A stretch of 64,000 nt of DNA, taken from positions 1,240,001 to 1,304,000 of the forward strand of contig NZ_CP126260.1 of NCBI RefSeq assembly GCF_003234365.2, given 5' to 3'. This DNA is from Curtobacterium sp. MCJR17_020. Its GTDB lineage: Bacteria; Actinomycetota; Actinomycetes; Actinomycetales; Microbacteriaceae. Below the pieces are notes generated by a model. That model was not told the DNA's origin and made no database searches. It worked only from the letters and a program-made list of their open reading frames with translations. This document shows positions 24,610 through 34,770 of this stretch, in pieces. Both the position numbers and the translations under genes were made by a program. The stretch's first letter is position 1, and every line of letters begins with the position of its first letter.

Positions 24610-25500
24610 TCAGACCTCGCGAGCGAGCAGGAACTCGTTGATGCGGTCCGTCAGGTCCGCGTCGATCGCACGGGCGTCGCCGTTCACGGAGCGGATCGGT
24701 GCCGCCTGCCGGACGCTCGACACGAGCCAGAGTGCGTCGGCGGCCTGCAGGTCGGCGAGCGTGACGAGTTCGTAGGCGGTCTCGATGCCCTCCTGCTCGG
24801 CGAAGCGGAAGACGTCGGCCTGCGTGGTGCCGGCCAGGATCCCGATGTCGGTGCGCGGCGTGACGAGCCGGTCGCCGACCTTCAGGATCAGGTTCGCGCG
24901 CGTGCCCTCGAGCACGTAGCCGTCGCTCGACACGAACAGGGCGTCGTCGGCACCGCGCCGGGCGGCCTCGCGCAGGGCGGCCATGTTGACGGCGTACGAC
25001 AGGGTCTTCGCGCCCTGCAGCAGCCACGGCGAGGTGCGCTCGACGTCATGGCGGTAGCCGCGGTCCAGCACGACGACGGAGATGCCCTCGGTGCGTGCGG
25101 CGGTCGAGTCGGCGGACGGCGCGGCGTAGACCCAGCCGGTCGGACGGTCGGTGCCCTCGACGCCACGGGTCAGGACGGTCTTCGCGAAGGCCTCGCGGAC
25201 CGGGTCGAGCCGGGCGCAGACGGCCTCGATCGCCTGCCGCCAGGCGTCGGGGTCCGGCGCGGGCAGGTCGAGCAACGCGGCGGAGCGGCCGAACCGGGCG
25301 AGGTGCGCCTCCAGGGCCTGCGGACGACCGTCGACCACCGTGATCGTCTCGAACACGCCGTCGCCCCGGGTGACGCCGAGGTCCTGCACCTGCAGGTGCT
25401 CCTCGAGCGGCTTCGCCCAGGTGAAGGCGTCCGCTGCGGGGTCGTGCGGCGCGGCGTCGCGGGAGGGCTGGTTGAGGATCGCGAGCACGGTTTCGGTCAT
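24610..25500 (-). CDS. pabC: Aminodeoxychorismate lyase-like class IV aminotransferase
   Basis: A 296-residue PLP enzyme of fold type IV. Key elements are LGVTRGDGVFETI, the PLP lysine in GAKTLSYAVNMA, and EGTRANLIL with the phosphate-binding GILAGTTQ. This fits 4-amino-4-deoxychorismate lyase, which makes p-aminobenzoate for folate. D-amino-acid or branched-chain aminotransferase is the alternative, and pabAB is not nearby. ATG 25500 lies 7 nt after TTGGAT (complement 25507-25512). Confidence 0.8.
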   Translation of the reverse strand: MTETVLAILNQPSRDAAPHDPAADAFTWAKPLEEHLQVQDLGVTRGDGVFETITVVDGRPQALEAHLARFGRSAALLDLPAPDPDAWRQAIEAVCARLDPVREAFAKTVLTRGVEGTDRPTGWVYAAPSADSTAARTEGISVVVLDRGYRHDVERTSPWLLQGAKTLSYAVNMAALREAARRGADDALFVSSDGYVLEGTRANLILKVGDRLVTPRTDIGILAGTTQADVFRFAEQEGIETAYELVTLADLQAADALWLVSSVRQAAPIRSVNGDARAIDADLTDRINEFLLAREV

Positions 25501-25546
25501 GCGTCCATCCAACCGCACGCGCGTCCGCGCACGTTGTGCGTGGACG

Positions 25547-25897
25547 TCAGCTCGCGTCGGGCAGGGCACCCATGAGCTTCCACACCGCCGGCGTCAACTC
25601 GGGGTGCTGCAGCGCGATGCGGCGCAACCGGTGGTACTCCTCGCCGAGGACGGTGCCCTGACCGGACGCGGGGTGCATCGACCACTGGGCATGCCGCTTG
25701 CCGATCGCGGCGTCGAGGTCGACCGCGTCGGCCCGCAGGATGAGCACGACCTGCTCGTCCACCGTGGGGAGCGTCGGCATGAACTCCCACGGGTCCTCGC
25801 CCTGGCGGCTCCGGTGCTCGACGAGCATCGAGATCTCCTCGGCAGCCTCGGCGCGCAGCACTTCGAGGCTGCGCCCGGTCCTGCGGGGCTCAGCCAT
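25547..25897 (-). CDS. Conserved hypothetical protein, 116 aa
   Basis: Family not recognised. The protein is soluble and acidic-helical: SLEVLRAEAAEEISMLVEHR, DPWEFMPTLPTVDEQVVLILRADAVDLDAAIG, and a Trp-containing tail TPAVWKLMGALPDAS. ATG 25897 follows a GGGGGCACC stretch; an in-frame extension upstream would run into the divergent NUDIX gene. It lies 46 bp upstream of pabC, same strand, but pabC has its own -10. Confidence 0.6.
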   Translation of the reverse strand: MAEPRRTGRSLEVLRAEAAEEISMLVEHRSRQGEDPWEFMPTLPTVDEQVVLILRADAVDLDAAIGKRHAQWSMHPASGQGTVLGEEYHRLRRIALQHPELTPAVWKLMGALPDAS

Positions 25898-25961
25898 GGT
25901 GCCCCCGCAGCACGCCTGCCATGGGAAGAGCGTACGACACATCTTCGGCCAGACTGGACGG

Positions 25962-26480
25962 GTGACCCCGCGCGACGAGAGCAAGTCCCAGCACCCCCGA
26001 GTGGTCGTCGTCTACCTGCTGCGCGACGGCGACGGCGGGCCGGAGGTCCTGCTCGGGGAGAAGCGCCGCGGCCTCGGTACCGGCCGGCTGGTCGGCCCGG
26101 GCGGCAAGCGCGAGCCCGGTGAGACGGCGGTCGAGACCGCCGTGCGCGAGGTGCGCGAAGAGGTCGGCCTGCGTCTCGAGACGGTCGACCTGGAGGCCCG
26201 TGGCACGTTGGACTACCGGTTCCCGTACCGGCCGTCCTGGTCCCAGGTCTCGGACGTCTTCGTGTGCCGCCGTTGGCAGGGCATCCCGTCGGGCTCCGAC
26301 GAGCTCGAGCCGCGGTGGATCCCCGTCGCCGACGTCCCCTACGAGGCGATGTGGGACGACGCGAAGTACTGGCTGCCGGGGGTGCTCCGTGGGGGCTCGG
26401 TGCGTGCACGCTTCACGTTCGCCGACGACGACGCGACGGTCGCGGGCTTCACCGGGACGGGTGTCGAGACACCCGCGTAG
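25962..26480 (+). CDS. NUDIX hydrolase (MutT/MTH1-like)
   Basis: A 172-residue NUDIX pyrophosphatase. The Nudix box GGKREPGETAVETAVREV followed by REEVGL fits GX5EX7REUXEEXGU exactly. VVVYLLRDGDGGPEVLLGEKRRGLGTGRL and LGTGRLVGPGG resemble MTH1-type 8-oxo-dGTP diphosphatases, which clean oxidised nucleotides. GTG 25962 is the only sensible start; a weak CAGACT lies before it. It converges with a small membrane protein gene across 6 bp. Confidence 0.88.
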   Translation: MTPRDESKSQHPRVVVVYLLRDGDGGPEVLLGEKRRGLGTGRLVGPGGKREPGETAVETAVREVREEVGLRLETVDLEARGTLDYRFPYRPSWSQVSDVFVCRRWQGIPSGSDELEPRWIPVADVPYEAMWDDAKYWLPGVLRGGSVRARFTFADDDATVAGFTGTGVETPA

Positions 26481-26486
26481 AGCCGG

Positions 26487-26774
26487 TCAGCGGGTCTGCT
26501 GGGTGCGGGTGCTGCCGGTGCGTGCTTCCTCGGCGGCGGCGATGACCTCGGCGTCTCCGCTGCGACCACCGAGGGGCCGGACGAAGAAGTCGATGATCCC
26601 GAACACGATGGCGCCGACCATGGCGAACATCGCCCAGCCGACGAAGAGCCCGGCGGTGTTCCGGCCGTCGGCGGGCGCGAGCACGATGCTCGCGACGTAG
26701 AAGCCGACCGTCAGCACGAGGAGCACGACGACGACGGTGACGAGGACGCGGTGCCAGGTGATGCGGGGGTTCAT
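26487..26774 (-). CDS. Small membrane protein, 95 aa, two TM segments
   Basis: TM1 is VLVTVVVVLLVLTVGFYVAS and TM2 is AGLFVGWAMFAMVGAIVFGI, followed by a charged cytosolic tail (GDAEVIAAAEEARTGS). No family is recognised. ATG 26774 lies 8 nt after TATCCT (complement 26782-26787). Confidence 0.7.
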   Translation of the reverse strand: MNPRITWHRVLVTVVVVLLVLTVGFYVASIVLAPADGRNTAGLFVGWAMFAMVGAIVFGIIDFFVRPLGGRSGDAEVIAAAEEARTGSTRTQQTR

Positions 26775-26802
26775 GCCCCCCAGGATACGCGCCGCCGACG
26801 CC

Positions 26803-28371
26803 TCACCGGTCCGCGTGGCGGCCGTGCGGCGGCCCGTCCGACGTGTCGACTCGGGCCGACGTGTCGGACCGAGCCGGTGCCCTGGAGCCCCCGGTGCGTG
26901 GGACGGGACGCGTGCGCGGTCCGGTCCCCGCGCCTCCCGCCCGCTCCCCGGTCCGCACCACGGGGATGCGGCCGGTGGGGGTGGTCTCGGTCTCGAGGCC
27001 GTCGCGGCCACCCGTGAAGACGTCACCGCCGACGCGGGCGTCCTCCCAGTCGTCGTCGCTCAGGACGCTCAGGGTGCCCGTCTCGGTGGACTCGAGGCCG
27101 TGGCGCTCGAGCTCGGCGTCGCGTTCCTTGCCCAGGAACTCACGGTTCGCGGTGTTGGCGTCCTGGAACATCGTGGTCCGGCCCGTGACGATGGCGCGGA
27201 TGCGTCGCCGCTCCCACCACTTCTTGCCGAAGTACATGAGCACGAGGCCGACCGCGGCGTAGCAGCCCATCGTGATCAGACCGCGGGCGGGGCCGGGGCC
27301 GACGCCGTAGATCTGGTGCTTGATCATGTCGACCATGCTCGACCCGACGACGACGTTGTTCAGCCAGGCGAACGGCTCCGGCATGAACCACTTCGGGTAC
27401 GCCCCGCCGGACGACGGCATCGACAGGAACACGAAGCAGATCATGGCGGGGGCGGCGATGAACCGGCCGACGAAGTAGCTCAGCCCGTTGACGGCGAGAC
27501 CGATCGCGACGATCCACCCCCACGCGATGAGCACGAGCTGGATCCAGTGGCCGTGGATGGCGCCGACGACCGGACCGGCGAGCGTGTTCGTGATGAGGGA
27601 GATGACGAGGCCGCCGACGACGATGACGGTCATGCGGGTGCGGTGCCGGAGCGGACCGCCCATGATCCCGATGAACATCGCGACCATGTAGCCGCCGATG
27701 CACCAGGCGAGCATCACGTACATCGGGACGGTGCCGTACTCGTCCCACGCGGGCAGGGGAGCGAGCTCGGTGGTCTTCGGGGTCGCGACGCCGATGCCCG
27801 TGAGCACCGCGCTCAGTGTCGCCGGCACGAGGCTCGCGACCTGGAACTGGTGCGCGCTCGCCTTGAAGAACTCGTTCGTGGACGGGTCGTACGCGACCGC
27901 CATCGAGCCGGCGAGCACGTCCCGCTTCGCCGCAGCCAGGGAGTCGTAGGTGTGGAACACGAACTCGCCCGGCAAGGCCTTCTGCACCGCGGCGACGAGG
28001 GTCGGGTCACTGCCGATCAGCGCGATCGGGACGTCGTGCGGGTGCGGGGCGTGGAACGCGAAGACGTAGCAGAGGCAGAAGCCGACGATGAAGAACAGCG
28101 GCATCCAGAGCTGCAACCCGATGAGCTGGAGCGACGGGTGCAACGTCGAGTACCAGCGGCGGTACGCGCCGTGCTGCTGCGGCTCCGGAACGGGGGCCTG
28201 GCGACGCGGTGTCGGTCGGGTGGAACCGGCGACCTTCGCGCCGCGACGGGGCTTCGTGCCACGGGCCGAGGGGCGGGTGCTGCGTGGCTTCGGGGCCGAC
28301 GTCGGCCGGGACGCTCCGGGACGTTCCGGGGTGTCGTCGTTCCTGTTGACGTCGTTCCGCGGCGTGCTCAC
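26803..28371 (-). CDS. Multi-TM membrane protein, YhgE/ABC-2 permease-like
   Basis: A 522-residue protein. The N-terminal about 75 residues are disordered and basic (RNDDTPERPG, SARGTKPRRG). TM1 follows (LWMPLFFIVGFCLCYVFAF), then an extracytoplasmic domain of about 110 residues (PHPHDVPIALIGSDPTLVAAVQKALPGEF), then five more membrane segments (MYVMLAWCIGGYMVAMFIGI to GLITMGCYAAVGLVLMYF), and a disordered C-tail. The TM1 - external domain - TM bundle plan is that of YhgE/Pip and ABC-2-type exporters, but no ATPase is adjacent. GTG 28371 has AGGAG upstream and TATCCT (near 28407) as -10. Function is unassigned. Confidence 0.65.
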   Translation of the reverse strand: MSTPRNDVNRNDDTPERPGASRPTSAPKPRSTRPSARGTKPRRGAKVAGSTRPTPRRQAPVPEPQQHGAYRRWYSTLHPSLQLIGLQLWMPLFFIVGFCLCYVFAFHAPHPHDVPIALIGSDPTLVAAVQKALPGEFVFHTYDSLAAAKRDVLAGSMAVAYDPSTNEFFKASAHQFQVASLVPATLSAVLTGIGVATPKTTELAPLPAWDEYGTVPMYVMLAWCIGGYMVAMFIGIMGGPLRHRTRMTVIVVGGLVISLITNTLAGPVVGAIHGHWIQLVLIAWGWIVAIGLAVNGLSYFVGRFIAAPAMICFVFLSMPSSGGAYPKWFMPEPFAWLNNVVVGSSMVDMIKHQIYGVGPGPARGLITMGCYAAVGLVLMYFGKKWWERRRIRAIVTGRTTMFQDANTANREFLGKERDAELERHGLESTETGTLSVLSDDDWEDARVGGDVFTGGRDGLETETTPTGRIPVVRTGERAGGAGTGPRTRPVPRTGGSRAPARSDTSARVDTSDGPPHGRHADR

Positions 28372-28423
28372 GTTCGCGCTGTGCTCCTGTTCTCGGACGG
28401 AGCGCCAGGATACGCCGAGCCGC

Positions 28424-30112
28424 TCAGGAGCGACTGCGTGACGCCTGCGCCGAGTCCATCGCGAGTTCTTCGGCGTCGAGGGTCACGAGCACGCGACGCA
28501 TGACCTCTTCGTCGAGGTTGCCCTTCTCGCGTTCCTCGAGCACGATCTCGCGCCGTCGGTCGAGCAGTTCGCGCCGGATGTCCTGGATCTGCGAGCCACG
28601 CAGGCGCATCGGGGCGTTGCGCTCCTCGACCTCTTCTTCCTCGGCGTCCTGCCGGAAGGTCTCGACCTGCCGCTCGAGCCGTGCCTTCAGCCGGTTCACC
28701 ACGGAGTCCACGGCGACGGCGCCGTACTGCTTCGACCAGTCCGGCCGTCGCTTCTCGAGCAGCTCGATCGCGGCCTCGGTCGTGCGCTGGTTCAGCCGCA
28801 TCTCGCTGCGGACGTCCTCCTCGCCCTCGGCCGGGTCCTGCACCTTGAGCGCGCGGATGACGAAGGGCAGGGTCAGGCCCTGCAACAGCAGGGTGCCGAC
28901 GGTCACGAAGAACGCGATGATGAAGATCGTGTCCTGCGCGGGGATCTGCGTCGGGCTCGCGACCACGGACACCGCTGCGGCGAGGGTCACCACGCCGCGC
29001 ATGCCCGTCCACGAGATGACGGTGAGCTCGCGCCAGTTGAGCTTCGGCTCGGCCGTCCCGCGCATCCACCGCAGTGACGGGTGGCCGCGGGAGAGCTTGA
29101 TGCGCAGCGGACGGAGCCATCGCCCGTTGAAGCGGTTGCGCACGTACGACTCGAAGATGAAGAGGGGCCGCACCAGGATCACGACGCCGAGCACCACGGC
29201 GGCGGCGGTGAGCGTCTGGCCGAGACTCCGCTCGCTCTCGACCAGGTCCTGCACCACGGTGTTGAGCTGCAGGCCGATCAGGGCGAAGACGAAGCCCTCG
29301 AGGATGACGTCGATGCTGGTCCACAGCGGGCGCTCCTGCAGGCGGGTGGCGTAGCCCTCCTTCGGCGAGTTGTAGCCGATGTACAGGCCGGCCGTGACGA
29401 CCGCGATCACGCCGGAACCGGAGAGGTCCTCGGCCAGGATGTAGGCGACGAAGGGCAGCAGGATGCTCATGATCGTCTCGACCACGGGGTCGTTGAGCCG
29501 CATCCGGATCCAGTGCACGACGACACCGAGCACGATGCCGACGGCCAGGCCGACGCCGATCGCCAGGCCGAAGATGCCGAGGTCCTGCCAGATGGTCAGC
29601 GACGTCCCCGCGATGATCAGGGTGAACACGCGCACCAGGGTCAGGGAGGCAGCGTCGTTGATCAGGCTCTCGCCGGACAGCACCGTCATCACCCGGCGGG
29701 GGAGCCCGAGCTTGCGACCGATCGCGGCGGCGGACACGGCGTCCGGCGGGGCCACGATCGCACCGAGCAGGATCGCCGCGGGCAGGGTCATGTCCGGGAT
29801 CAGGAAGTACGCCACCGCGCCGACCACGAGTGCCGTCACGATGACCAGGAAGATGCCGAGACGCCGGATCTGCTTGATCGACGTGCGGAAGCTCTGCCAC
29901 GACACGTCGAGCGCCGCCGAGTAGAGCAGCGGCGGCAGGATCACCGTCAGGATCACCTCGGAGTCGATCTCCATCGCGGGCAGCCCCGGCAGGAACGACG
30001 CTGCGAGCGCGACCGCCGTCACGAGCAGGGGAGCGGGGAGGCCCTTCGCCCGTGCGAACCCGGTCACCGCGAGCGATCCGACCAACAGGATGAGGAGCTC
30101 GACGGTGTCCAT
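28424..30112 (-). CDS. CPA1-family Na+/H+ antiporter
   Basis: A 562-residue cation/proton antiporter. About 12 membrane segments span residues 1-420, including the CPA1 signatures LGAIVAPPDAVSAAAIGRKLGLPRRV and GESLINDAASLTLVRVF (the Asp of NDA is the ion ligand), and SWTGMRGVVTLAAAVSV. A cytosolic helical tail of about 130 residues follows (VDSVVNRLKARLERQVETFRQDAEEEEVEE), likely regulatory. ATG 30112 or 30121 can be the start. It diverges from pit, and the shared region holds TGAA direct repeats. Confidence 0.9.
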   Translation of the reverse strand: MDTVELLILLVGSLAVTGFARAKGLPAPLLVTAVALAASFLPGLPAMEIDSEVILTVILPPLLYSAALDVSWQSFRTSIKQIRRLGIFLVIVTALVVGAVAYFLIPDMTLPAAILLGAIVAPPDAVSAAAIGRKLGLPRRVMTVLSGESLINDAASLTLVRVFTLIIAGTSLTIWQDLGIFGLAIGVGLAVGIVLGVVVHWIRMRLNDPVVETIMSILLPFVAYILAEDLSGSGVIAVVTAGLYIGYNSPKEGYATRLQERPLWTSIDVILEGFVFALIGLQLNTVVQDLVESERSLGQTLTAAAVVLGVVILVRPLFIFESYVRNRFNGRWLRPLRIKLSRGHPSLRWMRGTAEPKLNWRELTVISWTGMRGVVTLAAAVSVVASPTQIPAQDTIFIIAFFVTVGTLLLQGLTLPFVIRALKVQDPAEGEEDVRSEMRLNQRTTEAAIELLEKRRPDWSKQYGAVAVDSVVNRLKARLERQVETFRQDAEEEEVEERNAPMRLRGSQIQDIRRELLDRRREIVLEEREKGNLDEEVMRRVLVTLDAEELAMDSAQASRSRS

Positions 30113-30138
30113 GGGACTCATTCTCGCATCGGCATGGT

Positions 30139-30172
30139 CCCGAATCTGAACGAGTCTGAAGCTCCGGTGAAC
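30139..30172. promoter_or_regulatory. Candidate Pho box: three spaced (C/G)TGAA repeats
   Basis: CTGAA at 30146 and 30156 and GTGAA at 30167 are spaced 10 and 11 bp, i.e. one helical turn. Read on the minus strand they give GTTCACCGGAG then TTCA units, resembling the 11-nt direct repeats (GTTCACC-like) bound by PhoP in Streptomyces. Their place upstream of a phosphate transporter fits, but the match is loose. Confidence 0.4.
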
Positions 30173-30229
30173 AGCAGGTTGCCGATCAGGTTTGCTCCGG
30201 AGGCCGTCGATGGGGAACACTGGCCCGCG

Positions 30230-31485
<1,256 letters not shown>

Positions 31486-31486
<1 letters not shown>

Positions 31487-31782
31487 TGGGAATTGACTGG
31501 TTCGCGTTCCTCACCGTGGCGCTCGTCGCCGTGGTCTCGTCGTGCTTCGTCGTCGCCGTGTACTCCGTCGGTCTCCGGTTCTGGAGCGCCGCGGACACCC
31601 GCGCCGGCAAGTTCACCGTGAAGGACGACGGCACGATCGGTCCGGCGACCGCCGGGTTCCCGAACCCCGCCGGAGCGACGACCGCGGTGCGTGCCTTCCG
31701 TGCGCTCGCGATCCTCTGCTACGCGGTCTGCGGTGCCGTCGTGCTGTACGGCATCTACCTCATCGTCCCCCAGTTCCACTGA
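31486..31782 (+). CDS. Small membrane protein co-transcribed with pit, 98 aa
   Basis: Two membrane segments (FLTVALVAVVSSCFVVAVYSVGL and LAILCYAVCGAVVLYGIYLIV) flank a short soluble loop (KFTVKDDGTIGPATAG). A GGGAGG ribosome site lies at 31471-31476, and the ATG overlaps the pit stop. Translational coupling suggests a helper or regulator of Pit, as this arrangement recurs in actinobacteria; the role is unproven. Confidence 0.75.
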
Positions 31783-31817
31783 CGCGGGCGGTCGCCCGCT
31801 GACGCGGTCGACGCTTC

Positions 31818-31868
31818 GTGAGCAGAAACGGTCGAGTGCCGTCCGGCGACCCGACCATTCCTGCTCAC
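31818..31868. repeat. GTGAGCAG palindrome, copy 2 (family 3)
   Basis: GTGAGCAGAAACGGTCG (31818-31834) pairs with CGACCATTCCTGCTCAC (31852-31868), 15 of 17 bases. It lies between the pit operon and aspA, tandem genes, and is nearly the same length as copy 1 (51 versus 50 bp). Confidence 0.75.
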
Positions 31869-31942
31869 CATGCGCGCGCTTCCGCCCGGCACGCCCCCGG
31901 CACACCCCGAGTTCGTTCCCGGACCGGCCGGACGGACTGGGT

Positions 31943-31948
31943 TAGCCT
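31943..31948 (+). promoter_or_regulatory. aspA -10 box (leaderless)
   Basis: TAGCCT ends 7 nt before the GTG at 31955, within GGGTTAGCCTCGACGT. Confidence 0.6.
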
Positions 31949-31954
31949 CGACGT

Positions 31955-33445
31955 GTGACCGGCAACGAAGCAGCACAGGCCCCCACCGGGGCGCAGACCC
32001 GTACCGAGAGCGACTCGCTGGGGTCGCGCGAGGTCCCGATCGACGCGTACTGGGGCATCAACACCCTGCGGGCCCTGGAGAACTTCCCGATCACGTCGGT
32101 GCCGATCTCGGTGTACCCGGACCTCATCGAGGCGCTCGCCACCGTGAAGCAGGCGGCGGCGCGGGCGAACCGGGCGATCGGGGTCCTCGACGACGAGCGC
32201 GCCGACGCCATCGACCGCGCTGCGCAGGAGGTGCGGGACGGTGCCCTGCGTGAGCAGTTCGTCGTCGACATCGTGCAGGGCGGTGCCGGCACGAGCACGA
32301 ACATGAACACGAACGAGGTCCTGGCGAACCGGGCACTCGAGCTCCTCGGCCGCGAACGGGGCGACTACGGGTACCTGCACCCGATCGACCACGTGAACCG
32401 CAGCCAGTCGACGAACGACACGTACCCGACGAGCATCAAGATCGCGATGATCTTCTCCGCCCGGCGGCTCATCGAGCAGCTCGAGCAGCTCTCCGCGGCG
32501 TTCGCCGAGCGGGGGAACGCCTTCGCCGACGTGCTCAAGGTCGGCCGGACGCAGCTGCAGGACGCCGTGCCGATGACCCTCGGGCAGGAGTTCACCGGCT
32601 TCTCGCACACGATCCAGGAGGACGCCGACCTGCTCCGCAAGGTCCTGCCGCTGCTGGCCGAGATGAACCTCGGTGCGACGGCGATCGGCACCGGGATCAC
32701 CGCGGACCCGCTCTACCGCGACGAGGTCCGCCGGCAGCTGCAGGACGCCAGTGGCATCGACGTCGTGACGGCGCCGGACCTGATCGAGGCGACGAGCGAC
32801 GCCGGCGCCTTCATGACGCTGTCCGGCACGGTGAAGCGCAGTGCCGCGAAGCTCTCGAAGATCTGCAACGACCTGCGGCTGCTCGCGTCCGGGCCGCAGG
32901 CGGGTCTCGGCGAGATCACCCTGCCGGCGCGCCAGGCGGGCTCGTCGATCATGCCGGGCAAGGTGAACCCGGTGATCCCCGAGGTCGTGAACCAGATCGC
33001 GTTCGCCGTGGTCGGCGCCGACACCACCGTGACGATGGCGGCCGAGGGCGGCCAGCTCCAGCTCAACGCGTTCGAGCCGATCATCGCGCACTCGATCCTG
33101 CAGTCGCTGCAGTGGATGTCACGGGGTTGTGCGACGTTGCGCGAGCACTGCGTGACGGGCATCGAGGCGAACGAGGCGAAGCTCGCGGCGCAGGTCGACA
33201 CGAACGTCGGGGTGGTCACGGCACTGACCCCGTACATCGGCTACGCGGCTGCGGCGTCGATCGCGCACACGGCACTGACGACGTCGACGCCGATCTCGAC
33301 GCTCGTCGTCGCGGCCGGCCTGATGGACGAGGACCAGGTGCAGCGCGTGCTGAGCCCGGCGCGGCTGTCCGGCATCGAGCTCGCGACCGGCGCGATCCCG
33401 GTGGTCACCGAGGAGATGCTGGACCAAGCGGCACGCGAGCGCTGA
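31955..33445 (+). CDS. aspA: Aspartate ammonia-lyase
   Basis: A 496-residue fumarase/aspartase-superfamily enzyme converting L-aspartate to fumarate and ammonia. Signatures are GGAGTSTNMNTNEVLANRA, HVNRSQSTNDTYPTS, VGRTQLQDAVPMTLGQEF and the catalytic loop GSSIMPGKVNPVIPE (about residue 328). The class II fumarase is the close alternative, and motif details (GREVPIDAYWGINTLRALENFPIT) favour aspartase. It is monocistronic and leaderless by layout. Confidence 0.9.
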   Translation: MTGNEAAQAPTGAQTRTESDSLGSREVPIDAYWGINTLRALENFPITSVPISVYPDLIEALATVKQAAARANRAIGVLDDERADAIDRAAQEVRDGALREQFVVDIVQGGAGTSTNMNTNEVLANRALELLGRERGDYGYLHPIDHVNRSQSTNDTYPTSIKIAMIFSARRLIEQLEQLSAAFAERGNAFADVLKVGRTQLQDAVPMTLGQEFTGFSHTIQEDADLLRKVLPLLAEMNLGATAIGTGITADPLYRDEVRRQLQDASGIDVVTAPDLIEATSDAGAFMTLSGTVKRSAAKLSKICNDLRLLASGPQAGLGEITLPARQAGSSIMPGKVNPVIPEVVNQIAFAVVGADTTVTMAAEGGQLQLNAFEPIIAHSILQSLQWMSRGCATLREHCVTGIEANEAKLAAQVDTNVGVVTALTPYIGYAAAASIAHTALTTSTPISTLVVAAGLMDEDQVQRVLSPARLSGIELATGAIPVVTEEMLDQAARER

Positions 33446-33490
33446 CGCGCAACCCGCGCAACCCGCGCAACCCGCGCAACCAGCGCAACC
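33446..33490. repeat. 9-bp tandem repeat CGCGCAACC x5
   Basis: Four exact copies of CGCGCAACC and a fifth with one change (AGCGCAACC) start right after the aspA stop and end 3 bp before the end of the convergent yihY gene. As 9 is a multiple of 3 the array has one frame throughout (Arg-Asn-Pro). Confidence 0.9.
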
Positions 33491-33493
33491 ACC

Positions 33494-34579
33494 TCAAGGC
33501 ATCGGTGCCTCGCCGACGCGCACCTGCTGGGCCACGTCGCGCAGGTGTTCCTGCGCCGGGGTCGGCTCGGCGTCCTCGTCGGCGGCGACCTGGGCCGCGG
33601 CGGTCCGGACGTTCCGCGCCGCGGCGATGTCGGCGTCGCGCCAGCGGGCCAGCGTGAAGTTCCGCGTCACGTCGCGCAGCGGCAACCGGATCGACTCGTC
33701 GGCCTCGATGCCGGCCAGGAGCTGCCGCATCCGGATCACCTCGGAGTCGAGTTCGCCGCCGACCACGAGCACGAAGTTCGAGATGTACAGGTAGACGAGC
33801 AGCAGGATCCCGCCGCCGAGCCACCCGTACGCACGGTTGCCGCCGCCGATCGTCTCGACGTAGACCGCGAAGCCGACCGTCGCCAGGGCCCACGTGACGA
33901 TGGCGAACGCGGCACCGGCGGACACCCACCGCAGCTGCGGCGTCTTCACGTTCGGGGTCGCGTAGTACAGGACCGCGACCATCACGACCAGGTCGGCGGC
34001 GAGCACGGGCCACTTCACGACGTTCCACACGTCGTCGATCCACGGCGCCCAACCGAACGACGCGACGATCGCCGCCGAGATCGTCGGGGTGCCGAGCAGG
34101 ATGACGATCGCGATCGCCCCGCCCACCATCACGAGCAGCGTGACGAGCAGCATCATGCTGCGGAACTTCCAGATCCGCCGCCCTTCCTCGACCTCGTACG
34201 AGGTGTTCATGGCGCGCCCGAACGCCGTCGCGTACCCGGACAACGACCACAGCGTCAGCACGACACCGATCGCGAAGCCGAGCCACGGGTTGTCGAGGGT
34301 CAGCAGCTGCCGCAGCGGGGTCTCGAGGTGCTCCGCCGTCTCCGGTCGCAGGATGAACCCGAGCACGCCGATGATGTCGGACAGGCTGTCGCCCTCGCGG
34401 TCCACGATCGACAGCGCGGACACCACCGTCAGCGCCGTCGGGAACACGGTCAGCAGTGCGAAGAACGTCAGCGACGCGGCCGCGTCGACGACGCGGTGCC
34501 GGATGACCGAGTGGTAGGTGCGCCGGACGACGGCGCGGACTCCCGTCCGCTGGAGATCGCGCGATGCGCTGTCCGGCAT
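33494..34579 (-). CDS. YihY/BrkB-family inner membrane protein
   Basis: A 361-residue protein of the YihY/virulence-factor BrkB family (once annotated RNase BN). Typical features are RHRVVDAAASLTFFALLTVFPTALTVVSAL, NPWLGFAIGVVLTLWSLSGY, AFGRAMNTSYEVEEGRRIWK and a C-terminal GGNRAYGWLGGGILLLVYLYISNFVLVVGGELDSE. It has six membrane segments and a cytosolic tail. Transport of lipid or solute has been proposed for the family. ATG 34579 lies 8 nt after TACCGT (complement 34587-34592). Confidence 0.88.
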   Translation of the reverse strand: MPDSASRDLQRTGVRAVVRRTYHSVIRHRVVDAAASLTFFALLTVFPTALTVVSALSIVDREGDSLSDIIGVLGFILRPETAEHLETPLRQLLTLDNPWLGFAIGVVLTLWSLSGYATAFGRAMNTSYEVEEGRRIWKFRSMMLLVTLLVMVGGAIAIVILLGTPTISAAIVASFGWAPWIDDVWNVVKWPVLAADLVVMVAVLYYATPNVKTPQLRWVSAGAAFAIVTWALATVGFAVYVETIGGGNRAYGWLGGGILLLVYLYISNFVLVVGGELDSEVIRMRQLLAGIEADESIRLPLRDVTRNFTLARWRDADIAAARNVRTAAAQVAADEDAEPTPAQEHLRDVAQQVRVGEAPMP

Positions 34580-34605
34580 GCGTTGTACGGTACCCGACAC
34601 GTGAC

Positions 34606-34647
34606 GGCCTGGAGGCGCGGGGCGGCGCCGCCCCGCGCCTCCAGGCC
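34606..34647. repeat. Perfect 42-bp palindrome, copy C (family 1 variant)
   Basis: 34606-34626 is the exact reverse complement of 34627-34647. The arms begin GGCCTGGAGGCGCGG. It lies just upstream of yihY and could form a cruciform or an antisense terminator. Confidence 0.85.
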
Positions 34648-34675
34648 GGCCCGTGGTCGCGTCCGGTGGCCGCTG

Positions 34676-34745
34676 CCGAGACTCGGGCTGAGCGACAGGT
34701 CACGCGCTCCGCGGGCCGAGCACTGTCGCTCAGGCCGAGACTCGG
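34676..34745. repeat. 70-bp CCGAGACTCGG element, copy D (family 2)
   Basis: The arms (34676-34698 and 34723-34745) pair at 21 of 23 bases, each made of CCGAGACTCGG plus GCTGAGCGACAG. The copy at 51313-51382 has the same length, is inverted relative to this one and shares 22 exact bases. A half-site GCCCGAGTCTCGG follows at about 34754-34766. Confidence 0.8.
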
Positions 34746-34770
34746 CGCAGTGGGCCCGAGTCTCGGCGGG

